From the NCBI GenBank assembly GCA_023105745.1, contig JALGQZ010000002.1, positions 45,854,497 through 45,918,496 on the forward strand: a stretch of 64,000 nucleotides of DNA. The letters run 5' to 3'. The position numbers and the translations under genes were made by a program. Under the pieces are notes generated by a model. The model was not told the origin of the DNA and searched no databases. It was given only the letters and a program-made list of their open reading frames with translations. This DNA comes from Austropuccinia psidii. Taxonomy: Eukaryota; Basidiomycota; Pucciniomycetes; Pucciniales; Sphaerophragmiaceae. Shown piece after piece: positions 9,826 to 21,089 of this stretch (position 1 is its first letter; each line of letters opens with the position of its first letter).

Positions 9826-12010
9826 GTAATTATAATTAATTATTAATTAATTATTAATCAAAATCAATTATAATTAATCATAACTAATAATAATTATTCA
9901 TTATTAATTTGATATAATTTTCATGAAAATTATTTATAATTAATTAAAGTAAATTATAATTAGAATTAATTATAATTAAAAGTAATTATAATCAAATATA
10001 ATTAACTATAATTATTTATTAATTAATTATTAATTATAATTAATTAAAACTAATAATAATTATTTATAATTAATTTGATATAATTTTCATTAATTATAAT
10101 TAATTATAATTAATATTATTTGATGAAAATTATTTATAATTAATTAAAATTAATTATATAATTAATTAAAGTAAATTATAATTAGAATTAATTATGATTA
10201 AAAGTAATTATAATTAAATATAACTAATTAAAATTAACTATAATTATTTATTAATTAATTATTAATTATAATTAATTGAAACTAATTATAATTATTTATA
10301 ATTAATATTAAATGTAGAAATTCTAATTAATTCTAATTAATTAAGATTAACTATAATTAATTATTAATTAAAATTAATTATAATTAATTAAAACTAATAA
10401 TAATTATCATTAATTATAATTAATTATAATGAATTTTAATTAATTTTATTTAATTATCATTAAATGTCATTGATTATAATTGATTTTTAATTATAATTAA
10501 TTTAATGAAAATTAATTATAACTAAGTTTAATTAATTATCATTAATTTATAATGAAAATTAATTCAAATTAATTATCATTAATTTATAATGAAAATTAAT
10601 TCAAATTAATTATAATTCATGAGATTTAATGATAATCAATTAAAATTAATTATAATTAATTTAATGATAATTAATTAAAACTAATTATAATTAATGATAA
10701 TTGATTAAGATTAATTAAAATTAATTATAATTAATGATAATTAATTGAAATTAATAAATTAATTAAAATTAATTATAATTAATAATAATTAATTAAAATT
10801 AATGATAATTAATTATAATTAATAATAATTAATTAAAATTAATGATAATTAATTAAAATTAATTAAAATTAATTATAATTAATAATAATTAATTAAAATT
10901 AATGATAATTAATTAAAATTAATTAAAATTAATTATAATTAATAATAATTAATTAAAATTAATTATAATTAATAATAATTAATTAAAATTAATGATAATT
11001 AATTATAATTAATAATAATTAATTAAAATTAATGATAATTAATTAAAATTAATTAAAATTAATTATAATTAATAATAATTAATTAAAATTAATGATAATT
11101 AATTAAAATTAATTAAAATTAATTATAATTAATAATAATTAATTAAAATTAATGATAATTAATTAAAATTAATTAAAATTAATTATAATTAATAATAATT
11201 AATTAAAATTAATGATAATTAATTAAAATTAATTAAAATTAATTATAATTAATAATAATTAATTAAAATTAATGATAATTAATTAAAATTAATTAAAATT
11301 AATTATAATTAATAATAATTAATTAAAATTAATGATAATTAATTAAAATTAATGATAATTAATTAAAATTAATTATAATTAATAATAATTAAATAAAATT
11401 AATTATTATTAATTATATAATTAATGAAAATTAAACAAAATTAATTATAAAATGAAAATTAATGATAATTAATGAAAATATAATTCATTTTAATTAATTA
11501 TCATTGAATGTCATTAGTTATAATTAATTCTAATTCATTATCAGTAATTTTGATTAATTTTCATTAATTTCCATTAATTATATTATAATTAATTCTCATT
11601 TTATAATTAATTTTATTTGATTTTTATTAATTATATTTTAATTATAATTAATTTTGATTAACTATTATTAATTAGAATTAATTTTAATTATAATATAATT
11701 AATAAAAATCAAATAAAATTAATTATAAAATGAGAATTAATTATAATTTTATTTGATTTTTATTAATTATTTTTTTCATTATAATTAATTTTAATTAACT
11801 ATTATTAATTAGAATTAATTTTAATTAATTTTAATTAATTATTATTATATTATCATTAAATTAATTTTAATTAATTATCATTAATTGCCATTATTTATAG
11901 TTAATTTTAATTAATTTTCATTATTTTTAATTAATTATAAATAATAATTAAAATATAATTAATGAGAATTTATGAAAATTTATTATAAGGAATGAAAATT
12001 AATGACATTC
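9826..12010. repeat. AATT-phased AT satellite with 10-base subunits and a 60-base higher-order repeat
   Basis: About 2.2 kb is built almost only from A and T with rare G/C. From about 10791 to 11400 it is a strict series of decamers of the form AATNNNAATT (aattaaaatt, aattataatt, aatgataatt, aataataatt), so AATT recurs every 10 bases. At 11041-11340 a 60-base unit (six decamers) occurs five times with no difference. The flanks (9826-10790 and 11400-12010) are looser versions. The right flank, about 11470-11930, reads mainly aattttaatt/attatcatt, the reverse-complement form, so strand composition switches near 11470. No coding potential. Confidence 0.9.
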
Positions 12011-12314
12011 ATTATTTTTATGATCTTTTATTTGATTTTTATTCATTTGTTTTGTATTTTTGCTTTATTTATATAAATTAATAAGTAATCAAACAATAAA
12101 TAATAAATAATGAGTGAATCATTATGAAATTAATCAAGTCTGATAGTGATTTGTTAAATTTCATGCAAATTTATGCATAATGAATATGTTTCCACATTAA
12201 ATACATCCTAACCCTAATTATTTTATATGGCTTGGGAATGTTGAATTTGTTTTTGATCCACTCTCTTCAAATTAATATTCATTTTACCTAATACATCTTT
12301 ATCTAATTCTTAAT

Positions 12315-14514
12315 ATGAGTCAAATAAGCTCCCTAATAAATCCCAATGAATCAGCCAGTCAAATTTCATGGTCTTGCACAAAAAATAACTCTTCAAACTC
12401 CAAAGTAAACCAAAGTCAGATCACACAATGTTATTTTTCCCAAGAAAAGAATGGATACCAGTTATGCCTAGTCAATGGATGCTCAAAGAAAATTAAGCGA
12501 CATGAAGGAACCAAGCAAAACCTGGTATCTCATTTGAAAGCATTTCATAAGGAACTATGGGCTGAAGCAATTGCCGAAAAGAACACTGAAGGACAAAGTA
12601 AGTTATCAAACTCACATGGAAGCAGCATAATAAAAAGTATGAATGTCCACTTACAGATTAATTTCACTGATAATCTTGTCAGCTTCATAATTCAAGATCA
12701 ACAATCATATGCATTAGTTAAATCAAAATCATTTCAAAAGCTTATTCACACCCTCAACAAGGAAATTAACTTAATTTCTGAAACCACAATTTCCAAACGG
12801 ATCAAGCAAAAGTTTCTGAATGATAAAGAACATATATTTGCCTTTATCAATTCACAAGCACCACGGTTCTCATTTTCTACTGACATTTGGTCTGGTCCAG
12901 GTGGAATGTCGTATATTACTCTCACAGCTCATTACATATCATCTGATTGGAAACCATTCACTGCAACTGTTGGATTTTCCAAGTTCACAGAAGCTCATAC
13001 TGGTAAAAACATATACACAAAAATTGTGGATATGCTTAATGATTTCTTTATTGGACACTCTCAAAAGCCAAGGGGATCAAAGCGTGATGCAATTGAAATA
13101 GATACCTCAAGTGATTCATCTTCAGAAACCAAAAGCAATTTGTCCAATTTGTCAAATGATTTTTATAGTTTGGATATCTCATCCATTGGTAATCAAATCA
13201 TGGGCATAACATTGGATAATGCTTCCTCAAATACAACATTTATGGACCTTGCTGTTAAAAATAATTTGCTGAAAGGTTTTGACTCACACATTTGATGTTT
13301 TGCACATATTCTTAATTTAGCTGCAAAGGATTATTTAAAGGAGCTTGATGGATCAATTGATAAGGTTAAGAAGGTGGTTCACTTAATACATCATTCAAAC
13401 ACCTCATGGGAACACTTCAAAAGCATTTGTGAAAAAAATAAAGAGCCACCAATCGCTGACAATTCCACCAGATGGAACTCAACATATTCAATGCTTTGTT
13501 CAGCATTAAAGCAGAAGAGCTCTTTTGATGATTTTATTTATGAGTACAATAACTCTCAAACATCAAAGCAAAAAACAAATCACTTTAAAAGTTCAAGCCA
13601 AAAAACATTTAGCAGCAAGAAACAGAAAGCAATTTCCCAGGCAATAGAAAAAGCAGACATTCATCATGATATACGCCTTGTACGTCTGCCTAGTTGATTA
13701 TTTTTCTGCATAATAAATCTCACTTCATTCCTTTCTAACTATTCAGAATGTAATTTTGGAAGAGGACTGGAAATTTTTTCAACAAATATCAGAATTTCTA
13801 AAGGTCTTTGCCATTGCAACCGATGAAGTTCAAGGTGATTCTTATCCCTCACTTGGGTTAGTAATGCCTTGGTACCAAATACTCCTTGAAACATGTCAAA
13901 AAACAAAAAATGAAGTCTCAAGGGAATCCCAACTTTACGATGCAGCTGATCAAGCATATTCAAAGCTTGAAAGTTATTACAATATTAGATAAAATTCCTG
14001 TGCTATGTGCTTGATTCTTGACCCACAATTCAAGCTTACATGGTTTACTCAGCATGATTTGTTGCAAGAAGATGAAAGAAACAGTGATACCAATCCAATA
14101 AGATATAAGGACAAAGCACTCAAACATCTCAAAGAAGTATATGCTGAATATTCTTCTGAATACACAATCAACTTTCCACAAGAACCTCAGGTTTCTGAAA
14201 CAGTTCCGACTAATCTGAAGCAATTGCATCCTTTTGAAGAAAGAATGTCCCAACGTAAAAATAAAACTAATGAAATTCTTGAATATTTACAAACTGATTC
14301 ACCACATTATTCAATATGTATTCTTGAATGGTGGAAGAGCCACGAAAATAGGTTTCTGATATTATCCAAAATTGCAAGAGACTACCTTGGAATACCTGCA
14401 ACCTCAGCACCTAGTGAGTGTGTATTTTCAGAAGCTGGAAACTTGATTACTAACAAACGCACATCACTTTCCTGTGATTCTGTGGAGGAAAATATGTGTT
14501 TACGTTCTTGGTGA
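12315..14514 (+). pseudogene. hAT-family transposase, two in-frame stops, one intact intron
   Basis: ATG at 12315. Exon 1 runs to 13679; a 67-base GT-AG intron (13680-13746) joins DIRL to NVILEEDWKFF in frame; exon 2 runs to TGA 14514, giving about 710 codons. A BED-type zinc finger lies at residues C51, C56, H73, H78 (CLVNGC then HLKAFH). The hAT core includes FSFSTDIWSGPGGMSYITLT, MGITLDNASSN, CFAHILNLAAKDYLKELD and DNSTRWNSTYSML. The C-terminal dimerisation region is present (LEWWKSHENRF, ARDYLGIPATSAPSECVFSE, ITNKRTSLS). Two stops interrupt it: TGA at 13293-13295 immediately before CFAHILN, where hAT proteins usually have Arg (CGA to TGA fits CpG deamination), and TAA at 13990-13992 just before CLILDPQFKL. 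Terminal inverted repeats and the 8-base duplication could not be identified. Probably inactive, but young. Confidence 0.88.
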
Positions 14515-14765
14515 AATAATGGAATTTATGAAAGTATGTATGCTTGGTATGATAATCTTCAATAATTCCATTTATTATTTTTACTCATTAAATGAATTTC
14601 TCTTGAAAACAAAAAATTTAATAAATCCCAGAATTATGCAAATTAAAATATTTTTTCTTATTATTATAGTGATTTTAGATTCAATATATTAATCAGAACA
14701 TTATTATTTAGCAATTGCTCTAATTAAAATTCAAGTGATATAAGTGTTTTCTGACCAAAAATCAC
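14515..14765. other. hAT 3' flank, nothing assigned
   Basis: AT-rich sequence between the hAT stop and the tandem repeat; it should contain the hAT terminator and right end, but I could not fix either. Confidence 0.35.
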
Positions 14766-14905
14766 AATTCTATTTTTGAAATAAATAATACTTCCTGTTT
14801 GAATTCTATTTTTGAAATAAAAAATCCTTTCTGTTTGAATTATATTTTTGAAATAAATGATCCTTTCTGTTCGAATTCTATTTTTGAAATAAATAATCAT
14901 AATTA
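14766..14905. repeat. 36-base tandem repeat, four copies
   Basis: Four consecutive 36-base units built around aattctatttttgaaataaa and ctttctgtttg, with the aattc/aatta anchor at 14766, 14802, 14838 and 14874. The minus strand is open across it with a 12-residue repeat (IYFKNRIQTERI-like), a by-product of a unit length divisible by three. Confidence 0.88.
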
Positions 14906-14994
14906 TTTTTAAAAAATCCATTCAATCTTAAGAATCAAAAACAAGAAGCCTATATTTTTTTGAAACTTCTTGGGTTGAATGATTGTTAAAATGC

Positions 14995-16147
14995 CATAAA
15001 AATGGTATGAATAGCATCAGCAATTCCATAAGTAACATTAATAGCCTCAACAATTTCATAAGTAATATTAATGGTATCATCAATAATATAAATGAAATTA
15101 ATGGAATAAAAAATGCATACATAAAATTAATGGCTTGAAGGGAATTAAAAATACCATAAATTGTGTTATGGAATAAGAATTCCATTTATTTCATAAACAA
15201 GGAGCCCATAGTGTTTTTTTATGTGTATTTAATAATTTATGGCAAAAAAACTCAAGGGCCAATGGGTTTTTATGGTTTTACCAAAGGCCCAAAAGGGTTA
15301 ATTATATATAAATGAAGGTGTCCATGAAAACTCAAAATTCACTTCTGAATATTCGAATATTCAAAGGTAGGTGAAATTCGATTCTGAATATTCGGTCATG
15401 ACAGAAATTCAATATTGAATATTCGATGACCCTTGAAATTCGACGAATTTTTGAAAAGCTATGCATTGATTGCTTAAATCCCACCTCAGTCTCCTTTTTT
15501 ATCAAACATGTGACACTTTTGTACTCAAAAATAGTCATAATACAAACAAGAAAAAAAATCATTTGAAAAAAAACACTTATTGCACCTTCAGTTGTTGTTC
15601 CACAAAATAAATTCCCCCAATTCATGAGCTTCTAGTTCTTTATTTTCGAGATTAAACCCTTAATTTCAAGAAAAAAATTGAAGGAAATTCATAAATGAGA
15701 AGTTTTTATATTAATTTTTTAAAACTAGTCATATTACAAATATGGGAAAAAAACATTTGAAAAGAAAACACTTTTTGCACCTTCACTTGTCCCACCAAAA
15801 AAAAATTCCCAAAATTATGAGATTATGGTTCTTTATTTTCAAGATTGAACCTTTAATTTAAAAAAAAAAATTAGGGAAATTAATAAGTGGAAAGATTTTA
15901 AATGAATTTTCTAAAAAAAAAATATACCATTTTGTCATATTGGCCAAAAAAAAAAAAATATGAAAAAAAATATGAATTTTTTTTTGTGAATATTGAAATC
16001 CCATTTTGGGAAAAATATGATAGAAAAAAAAAAAACCTTAAAATTGATCTTGAGGAATTTTTTTTTTTTTTTTTTTTTTTTTTTGAAAAATGAGGTAACT
16101 TAAATGTTTTTACTAAAAGCTTATGTGTGTGTGTTTACCAACACCTT
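14995..16147. mobile_element. Non-autonomous MULE-TIR element with degenerate minisatellite (right end at 16147)
   Basis: 14995-15190 holds imperfect AATGGTAT/AATTCCATAA repeats similar to the AATGGCATT arrays at 29.8 and 39.3 kb. Downstream conserved blocks match those copies in order: gggccaa, a ttctag-ttctttattttcgagatt segment (here twice, near 15625 and 15825), cttgaggaattttt, ggtaacttaaatg. It ends with ttatgtgtgtgtgtttaccaacacctt at 16121-16147, the inverted form of AGGGTGTTGGTAAA. The left end is unclear. A GAATATTCG cluster (15347-15425) is unique to this copy. No protein. Confidence 0.55.
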
Positions 16148-16877
16148 AAATTTAATTAGGGGAAATTCAAGTTAGGTTTTATGAGTTAAATTTTATAAAA
16201 AACATTCAAAAAAAATTTAATACCTAATTTCTCAACAAATGAACTTTTTAATTAATTAAATAATTCAATTTAAATTCAAAAAAAAAAGAAAAAAGTTTAT
16301 CAAATAATTCTTTTCTTTTTATTTATTTGAAAAAAAAATATCTAATAATAAATCTTTAAATATTAACTTAACTAAGTGGTTTTTCTTTTTTTTTGATTTA
16401 ATTTTTTTCATTCTTAATCATAATAAAATGATTAATTTTTTTTTTTTTTTTTTTTTTTTACAAAATTATTAAACAAAAATTGTTTTTTTAAAACTTCATC
16501 ATCATTTTTTTTTTTTTTTTGTAATTAATCCCTTTTTTTTTTTTTTTTTAAAAAAAAAAAACTTCAAATAATCATCATATATAATCAATTTTTTTTTTCT
16601 TTAAAAAAAAAAATCTCCCTCAAAAAATTAAGAAATTAAGGAATTTAACTAACTTTATTTGAATAATCTAAAAAAAAAAAAAAAAATTGAAGAGAATTTA
16701 ATTAAAAATTTTTTAAAAAGAAAAATATATTATTATAAGTATTATTTAAAATAAAGATTAAATATTTTAAATTGAATAATTAATTTCAAATTTTTTAAAT
16801 TTACATTTAATCTTAATTATTAATAAGAAATAATTTTTTAAGAAATTTCTTAAAAAAAAAAAAAAAGAGGAATAAAA
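16148..16877 (+). repeat. Right direct repeat (DR-R), partner of 5860-6620
   Basis: Starts at the base after the MULE-type terminus and matches 5860-6620 in order and orientation (aggggaaatt-aagtta; aatattaacttaacta; tttcattcttaatcataa; gtaattaatccctttttt; tattattataagtattattt; aatcttaattatta; aggaataaa). It ends near 16877, where the left copy meets the MULE start at 6621. See the finding on the bracketed block. Confidence 0.7.
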
Positions 16878-18600
16878 TATTAATTAATTATCAAAAATTA
16901 TTTTTAAGAAATTTATTCAAAAAAGAAATTTAATTTAAATTTTAGAATTTAAAATAAAAAAATTAAAAGATAATATTAATAATTTAAAAAAAAAATTAAA
17001 TAAATTAAAAAGAAATTAATAATTTAATTTTTTTTTTCAATTAAAATTGAGTAAATTTGAATTAAATTTATATTATAATTTTTTTTTTGAAGAATTTTTT
17101 ATTTTTTATTTTCTTTTTTTTAAGGTTAAATTAATTTTAATAAATAATTATTTTTATAAATTTCAATTGATAAATATTAAGAAAATAAATAATTTTTTTT
17201 AAATTTTTTTAGGATGTTTTGAAATATTCAAATTTATATGGAAAGAAAGTTTTGATATCTATGTGGAATTAATTTAAGGAACTAATTTCCCATTATTAAA
17301 AAAACCAGAATAGAATGGTGAATTATATTTTGATTAAAATAAGTTTTTACCAAAGAAGTTCTCATGTTCTTTTTCAATTTTGATAAAATAATTTTATCTA
17401 TAGTTTTAGGATGATCTTGTTTATTCAATTATGTATAAAAAATTCTAATTTAATCAAAATAATTTTGAATAGGTATTTAAAATAGAAATATTCTTTTAAT
17501 AACTTAATTAATAATAATTTTTATTCATTCGATTACTTTATAATTCTAAATTTCTGATTTTTTTTTCAACTAACCTCAATATAATATATAATGAATTCAT
17601 TATCACATAGGCTGAAAATGGAGCCATACTGTATCCCCTTGGTCAATTCAATTTTTTTTGAGCAAGATGAGGAACTTCTTCTGGAATTTGTTGAATTAAT
17701 AAGGTATTCTGGTTAAGTACATAAAATTTCTAATTTCTTTAAAATTCATTCTGAATTCCTTGAAGGTGGAATTTGGGTTGAGAAGCTCAGTGTACAATGA
17801 TTTTATTTCAATAAAAGGTCATATCAATTTGTGAATAAATATATTGAGAAATTTATGGAATATATAAATTAAATACTTACATTAATATCAGAGACTTATA
17901 TAGAAATACATAACATAAAGTGACTTTATAATGATCTATGAGGCAAATACACAATTTTACTACCTTCAACTGGAACTATTAATAGGTGAAAAGTTAAGAG
18001 GAATGGAGAGTCTTTTAATAGATTGAAAGGAATTATATTTAATTCTAAAAAAAGGAATTCAAAACAAAAAATTCAAAAGAAAAATTCATTTTAAAAAATA
18101 AAGAAAATCATAAAAATCAGAAATAATTAAAAAAAATTAATTAGAAAAGAAAAAGAATTTGAATTATTAGAGAATCATTATAAGATTTAACCTTAAAATT
18201 TTTATTTATTGGGGCTCATAAAGGAATATTGAAAAAATCTTTGAAGGTTTTTTTTTTGTTTAAGTAAAAAAGTTTCAAAATTCTATTAGGTAATATGTTG
18301 TTTTTTTGAGATATTAGAATTTTTTTCTTTTTAATACTAACTAATTATTTAAATATATATATATATATATATTTGAATTATGATTTTATAAAAAACATCT
18401 TTATGAAAAATTAATTCAAAAATTAATATTAAACTATAATTCTATAAATATTTTAACTCAAAGTTTAAGAGATTTAAATTTATTTCAAGAGGATAAAAAA
18501 TATTAAAAGAAAAAGAATTAAAATTTAATTAACAAGATATCATTGAGTTTTAGCTAAGAATAATTCAGATGATGAAGAAATCTATAATTATAGAAGAAAA
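16878..18600. other. AT-rich region with possible plus-strand exon fragments
   Basis: Mostly A/T-rich. Two short plus-strand stretches look exon-like: 17215-17275 (after tttttttag; CFEIFKFIWKESFDIYVELI) and 17610-17705 (after cacatag; EPYCIPLVNSIFFEQDEELL then LEFVELIR, ending aag-gtattc). I cannot join them into a gene or name a family. A dinucleotide AT run lies at 18352-18373. Confidence 0.3.
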
Positions 18601-18608
18601 ATACTTAC

Positions 18609-18750
18609 CAAGGCTGGCTGAAGAAGCAAGCCATACATCAGAAAGGACCAGGTCAAGCAACTGGGTTGAAATATGAAGAAAGAGGTCAAAGCTGGAATTA
18701 AAATAAGCAATAGGAGGATAAAATGGTGAAAATTGAGGCATGAATGAAAA
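18609..18750 (-). CDS. Exon-like fragment of an unknown minus-strand gene
   Basis: The minus frame reads FMPQFSPFYPPIAYFNSSFD then LFLHISTQLLDLVLSDVWLASSASL and ends at a good donor (CTTG-GTAAGT, exon end 18609). Composition is protein-like, with a hydrophobic amphipathic stretch. No downstream exon could be joined with confidence. It may belong with the exons at 19.7-21.1 kb, 1 kb away and in the same orientation, but its order (3' of them) is the only support. Confidence 0.35.
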
Positions 18751-19754
18751 TTCCAATATTTTTATAAACCAAGTTTAAATAGCTTATGAAATGAATTAAT
18801 AGAAGCACTTGAAAAGAAAAGGGGAAATTGAGTCTTTAACCTGAAACATTGAACATTGGAATGAAATTCCCAATGTAAAAGATGAGGGATATTAAAGAAT
18901 TTTGAGTTGTTTAGTAGATTTTGGTGTCTCTCATTAAAGTGAACTTTTTAATACGATTGATTCACTGATAATATATAACAATAAATGATCATTAAGTCCT
19001 GGATTAAAGGAAAGAAATTAATTCAATACAATCATATTTCTCATTTCAAATCTTGATAATATAAACAAAGGAATTCTTTGCAATTATTTTAATTAAATAC
19101 ATATCAATATGATGAAAGCTTAGTAGTATACTAAATTGATCAAATGGTTACTTAAGCTTCAAAAATGATTTTTAATTCTTTTTCCATTTACTCTTGAGAC
19201 ATCTCATCCTTTGGATTCTGAGTGATTTCAGCCAAATTCGCAGAACACACTGCTTCCCCAATCTAATGATTCATTTTTTGTTGAATTTGTTTCAGTTAAA
19301 GGTGAACTTTTAGATGAATTTGTTATAATTACTTATTTTTGAATTCAAATTCAAGTTTCGTGCGCATACTGGAAGCGTAAAATTACTTTGTTAATCTCTT
19401 ACCTGATTCTTCCATGTTCCTATGATTTTGTTTTTATGAATCCTTTTTTAAATTCTGATTCCTCCTTTTTAAATTGCAATTGTTCCCAATTCGGCTCATC
19501 TACAAGTTAATCTTGAGAACACCTATAATTATTGTTTTCCACTTTAATATCACATCAAGAGTTTATTTCCAACATCTTAATTTCCTTGTTCCATCTAATT
19601 TCGAGTAGCTTTACTTCTCAAGTATTTTCATATTGCGCATGTTGATACAAAATTTTCCTCTTAATATTTTCTAACCACTTATTTCATTCAAAATCTAACC
19701 TGTCTTCCAAAACTGACATAACCAATTGTGGCTTTTTTGAAACAAATTTTTCAG

Positions 19755-20198
19755 TTAAATTGCATTGTGGCCCTGATTTTTTTTTAAAATTTTTCTTTGG
19801 AAATGCCCCTGTGTTGAAGAAATTCCACTTGATTCCTTTCTATCAAACTCAAGGAACATTGAGGGAGAACCACTATATGATATTTCTTCTATTTTGGAAT
19901 CATATTCTTTCAATGGTGCTGATTCCTGATCTTTTTGTGACAGAGATATTCTCAGAATAGAATCTTGCAACACATCATAAACCATCTTTTTGAAATCTTC
20001 AACTGATGGCCTATGATACAAACGGTAATTTTCTGTACCTTCAGAATCACTATAAATTTCCAAGTACATCCCTAAAGGATCATAGTGAATCTCATCAGAA
20101 TATTGATTGTCTCCATTATTTTTAGTCAAACTGTCAAATAAATTGTGACCAACTAAATTTTTTTGTCCCCAAATATCTCCAACATCCACTTGTAACAT
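19755..20198 (-). CDS. Unknown protein fragment, possible 3' exon
   Basis: An open minus frame of about 147 codons, moderately CpG-poor, with protein-like composition: VDVGDIWGQKNLVGHNLFDS, DPLGMYLEIYSDSEGTENYR, HRPSVEDFKKMVYDVLQDSI. The C-terminal part is acidic/Ser-rich and ends NQGHNAI-stop. I do not recognise the family. It lies 260 bases downstream of the open frame ending at 20457 and could be a later exon of the same gene or pseudogene. Confidence 0.4.
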   Translation of the reverse strand: MLQVDVGDIWGQKNLVGHNLFDSLTKNNGDNQYSDEIHYDPLGMYLEIYSDSEGTENYRLYHRPSVEDFKKMVYDVLQDSILRISLSQKDQESAPLKEYDSKIEEISYSGSPSMFLEFDRKESSGISSTQGHFQRKILKKNQGHNAI

Positions 20199-20456
20199 GG
20201 GTAGAGCTCATAAATCTCTTCTTGAATTTTTAAAGTTGATCTGTGAGTTGTTCGAGAACCAAGTAGTATTAACAAATTTACGTTTATAAGTCTTCCAGAA
20301 TTGCTGAAGATTCCACCAATTAAAATTCAACATTCAAAATACATGATTATAATTTAAGTATTTTTAAAAATGCTTTAAGGAATGTTCCCTGGTGTATTTC
20401 CTCTTTCCTCAAAAAGATCAAATTCCACATGAAGAACATAATTATAAACAAATAGT

Positions 20457-20900
20457 TTATAACCTACAGAAAAAGACAAGGTAACTTGCCATGATAATGT
20501 CACTTTTATTCCAAATATGTGCATATGTTTTCAAAGTCCAACTTAACAAACCAAGTATTACTATTGGTGGAGCCCATCCCTTTTGTTTTTTAAATTGATT
20601 CATCTGATTTTCTGAAATTTGTTTATTTTTGTGACATATCCTCTTTGAGTGTTTACCTCCTTTTTTAGGTGGACTTGATTGAGAATTTGGGAAAGAATTA
20701 ACCTCTTCTATGGTCAATGGAGCTAATTGTCTTCCTGTAGATGTATGGAAGAATCCATTGGAATTTGAGGTGCCCCTATCTGGTGGGTAAAAATTGTTTC
20801 TACTTGATGCAAGCATTTTGGTGTCATATGTGTGGTCTTGGTAAGAATTAATTCAATAGAAATCATTATTATAATTATAATTGGGCTGATAATAAAGACA
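20457..20900 (-). pseudogene. Unknown gene fragment with a hydrophobic segment
   Basis: The minus frame from about 20862 reads YQDHTYDTKMLASSRNNFYP, GTSNSNGFFHTSTGRQLAPL, TIEEVNSFPNSQSSPPKKGG and a Lys-rich stretch (KHSKRICHKNKQ), then WAPPIVILGLLSWTLKTYAH, a possible membrane or buried helix, ending at 20457. An in-frame TGA upstream (near 20865) follows PNYNYNNDFY, so either a short intron was missed or the gene is broken. A leader exon may sit at 21072-20931, where ATG opens a frame with two copies of LNGNEDQKSSS. Function unknown. A decayed Harbinger-type subterminal sequence at 22.9 kb means this gene could be transposon cargo; this is only a possibility. Confidence 0.4.
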
Positions 20901-20930
20901 TTCATTTTAATATATCAACTGATGAAATTA

Positions 20931-21072
20931 AGTATCAAGCAAAGAAGATGACTTTTGATCTTCATTTCCATTCAAGGTATATGAAGAAGATGATTTTTGG
21001 TCCTCATTTCCATTCAGGATTCCAAACACAGGTCTTGAAAGCGGTGAAACAAAAGATGAATGGTGTGACATA
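20931..21072 (-). CDS. Possible leader exon with an internal 51-base duplication
   Basis: The minus strand from ATG 21072 reads MSHHSSFVSPLSRPVFGI then LNGNEDQKSSSSYT and LNGNEDQKSSSLLDT before a stop. The tandem LNGNEDQKSSS is visible in the DNA as a repeat of cattccattcaagg/catttccattcagg-type sequence. It sits just upstream of the frame at 20900 in the same direction, so I link the two provisionally. Confidence 0.35.
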
Positions 21073-21089
21073 GTCTCTCCAATTCTTTA

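Noticed and set aside
10791..11400. CRISPR-like array
   Set aside because: Units are contiguous 10/60-base tandem repeats without unique spacers, in a eukaryotic AT satellite.
13739..14253. Minus-strand frames opposite the hAT transposase
   Set aside because: Shadows of the plus-strand coding sequence, which has clear hAT motifs.
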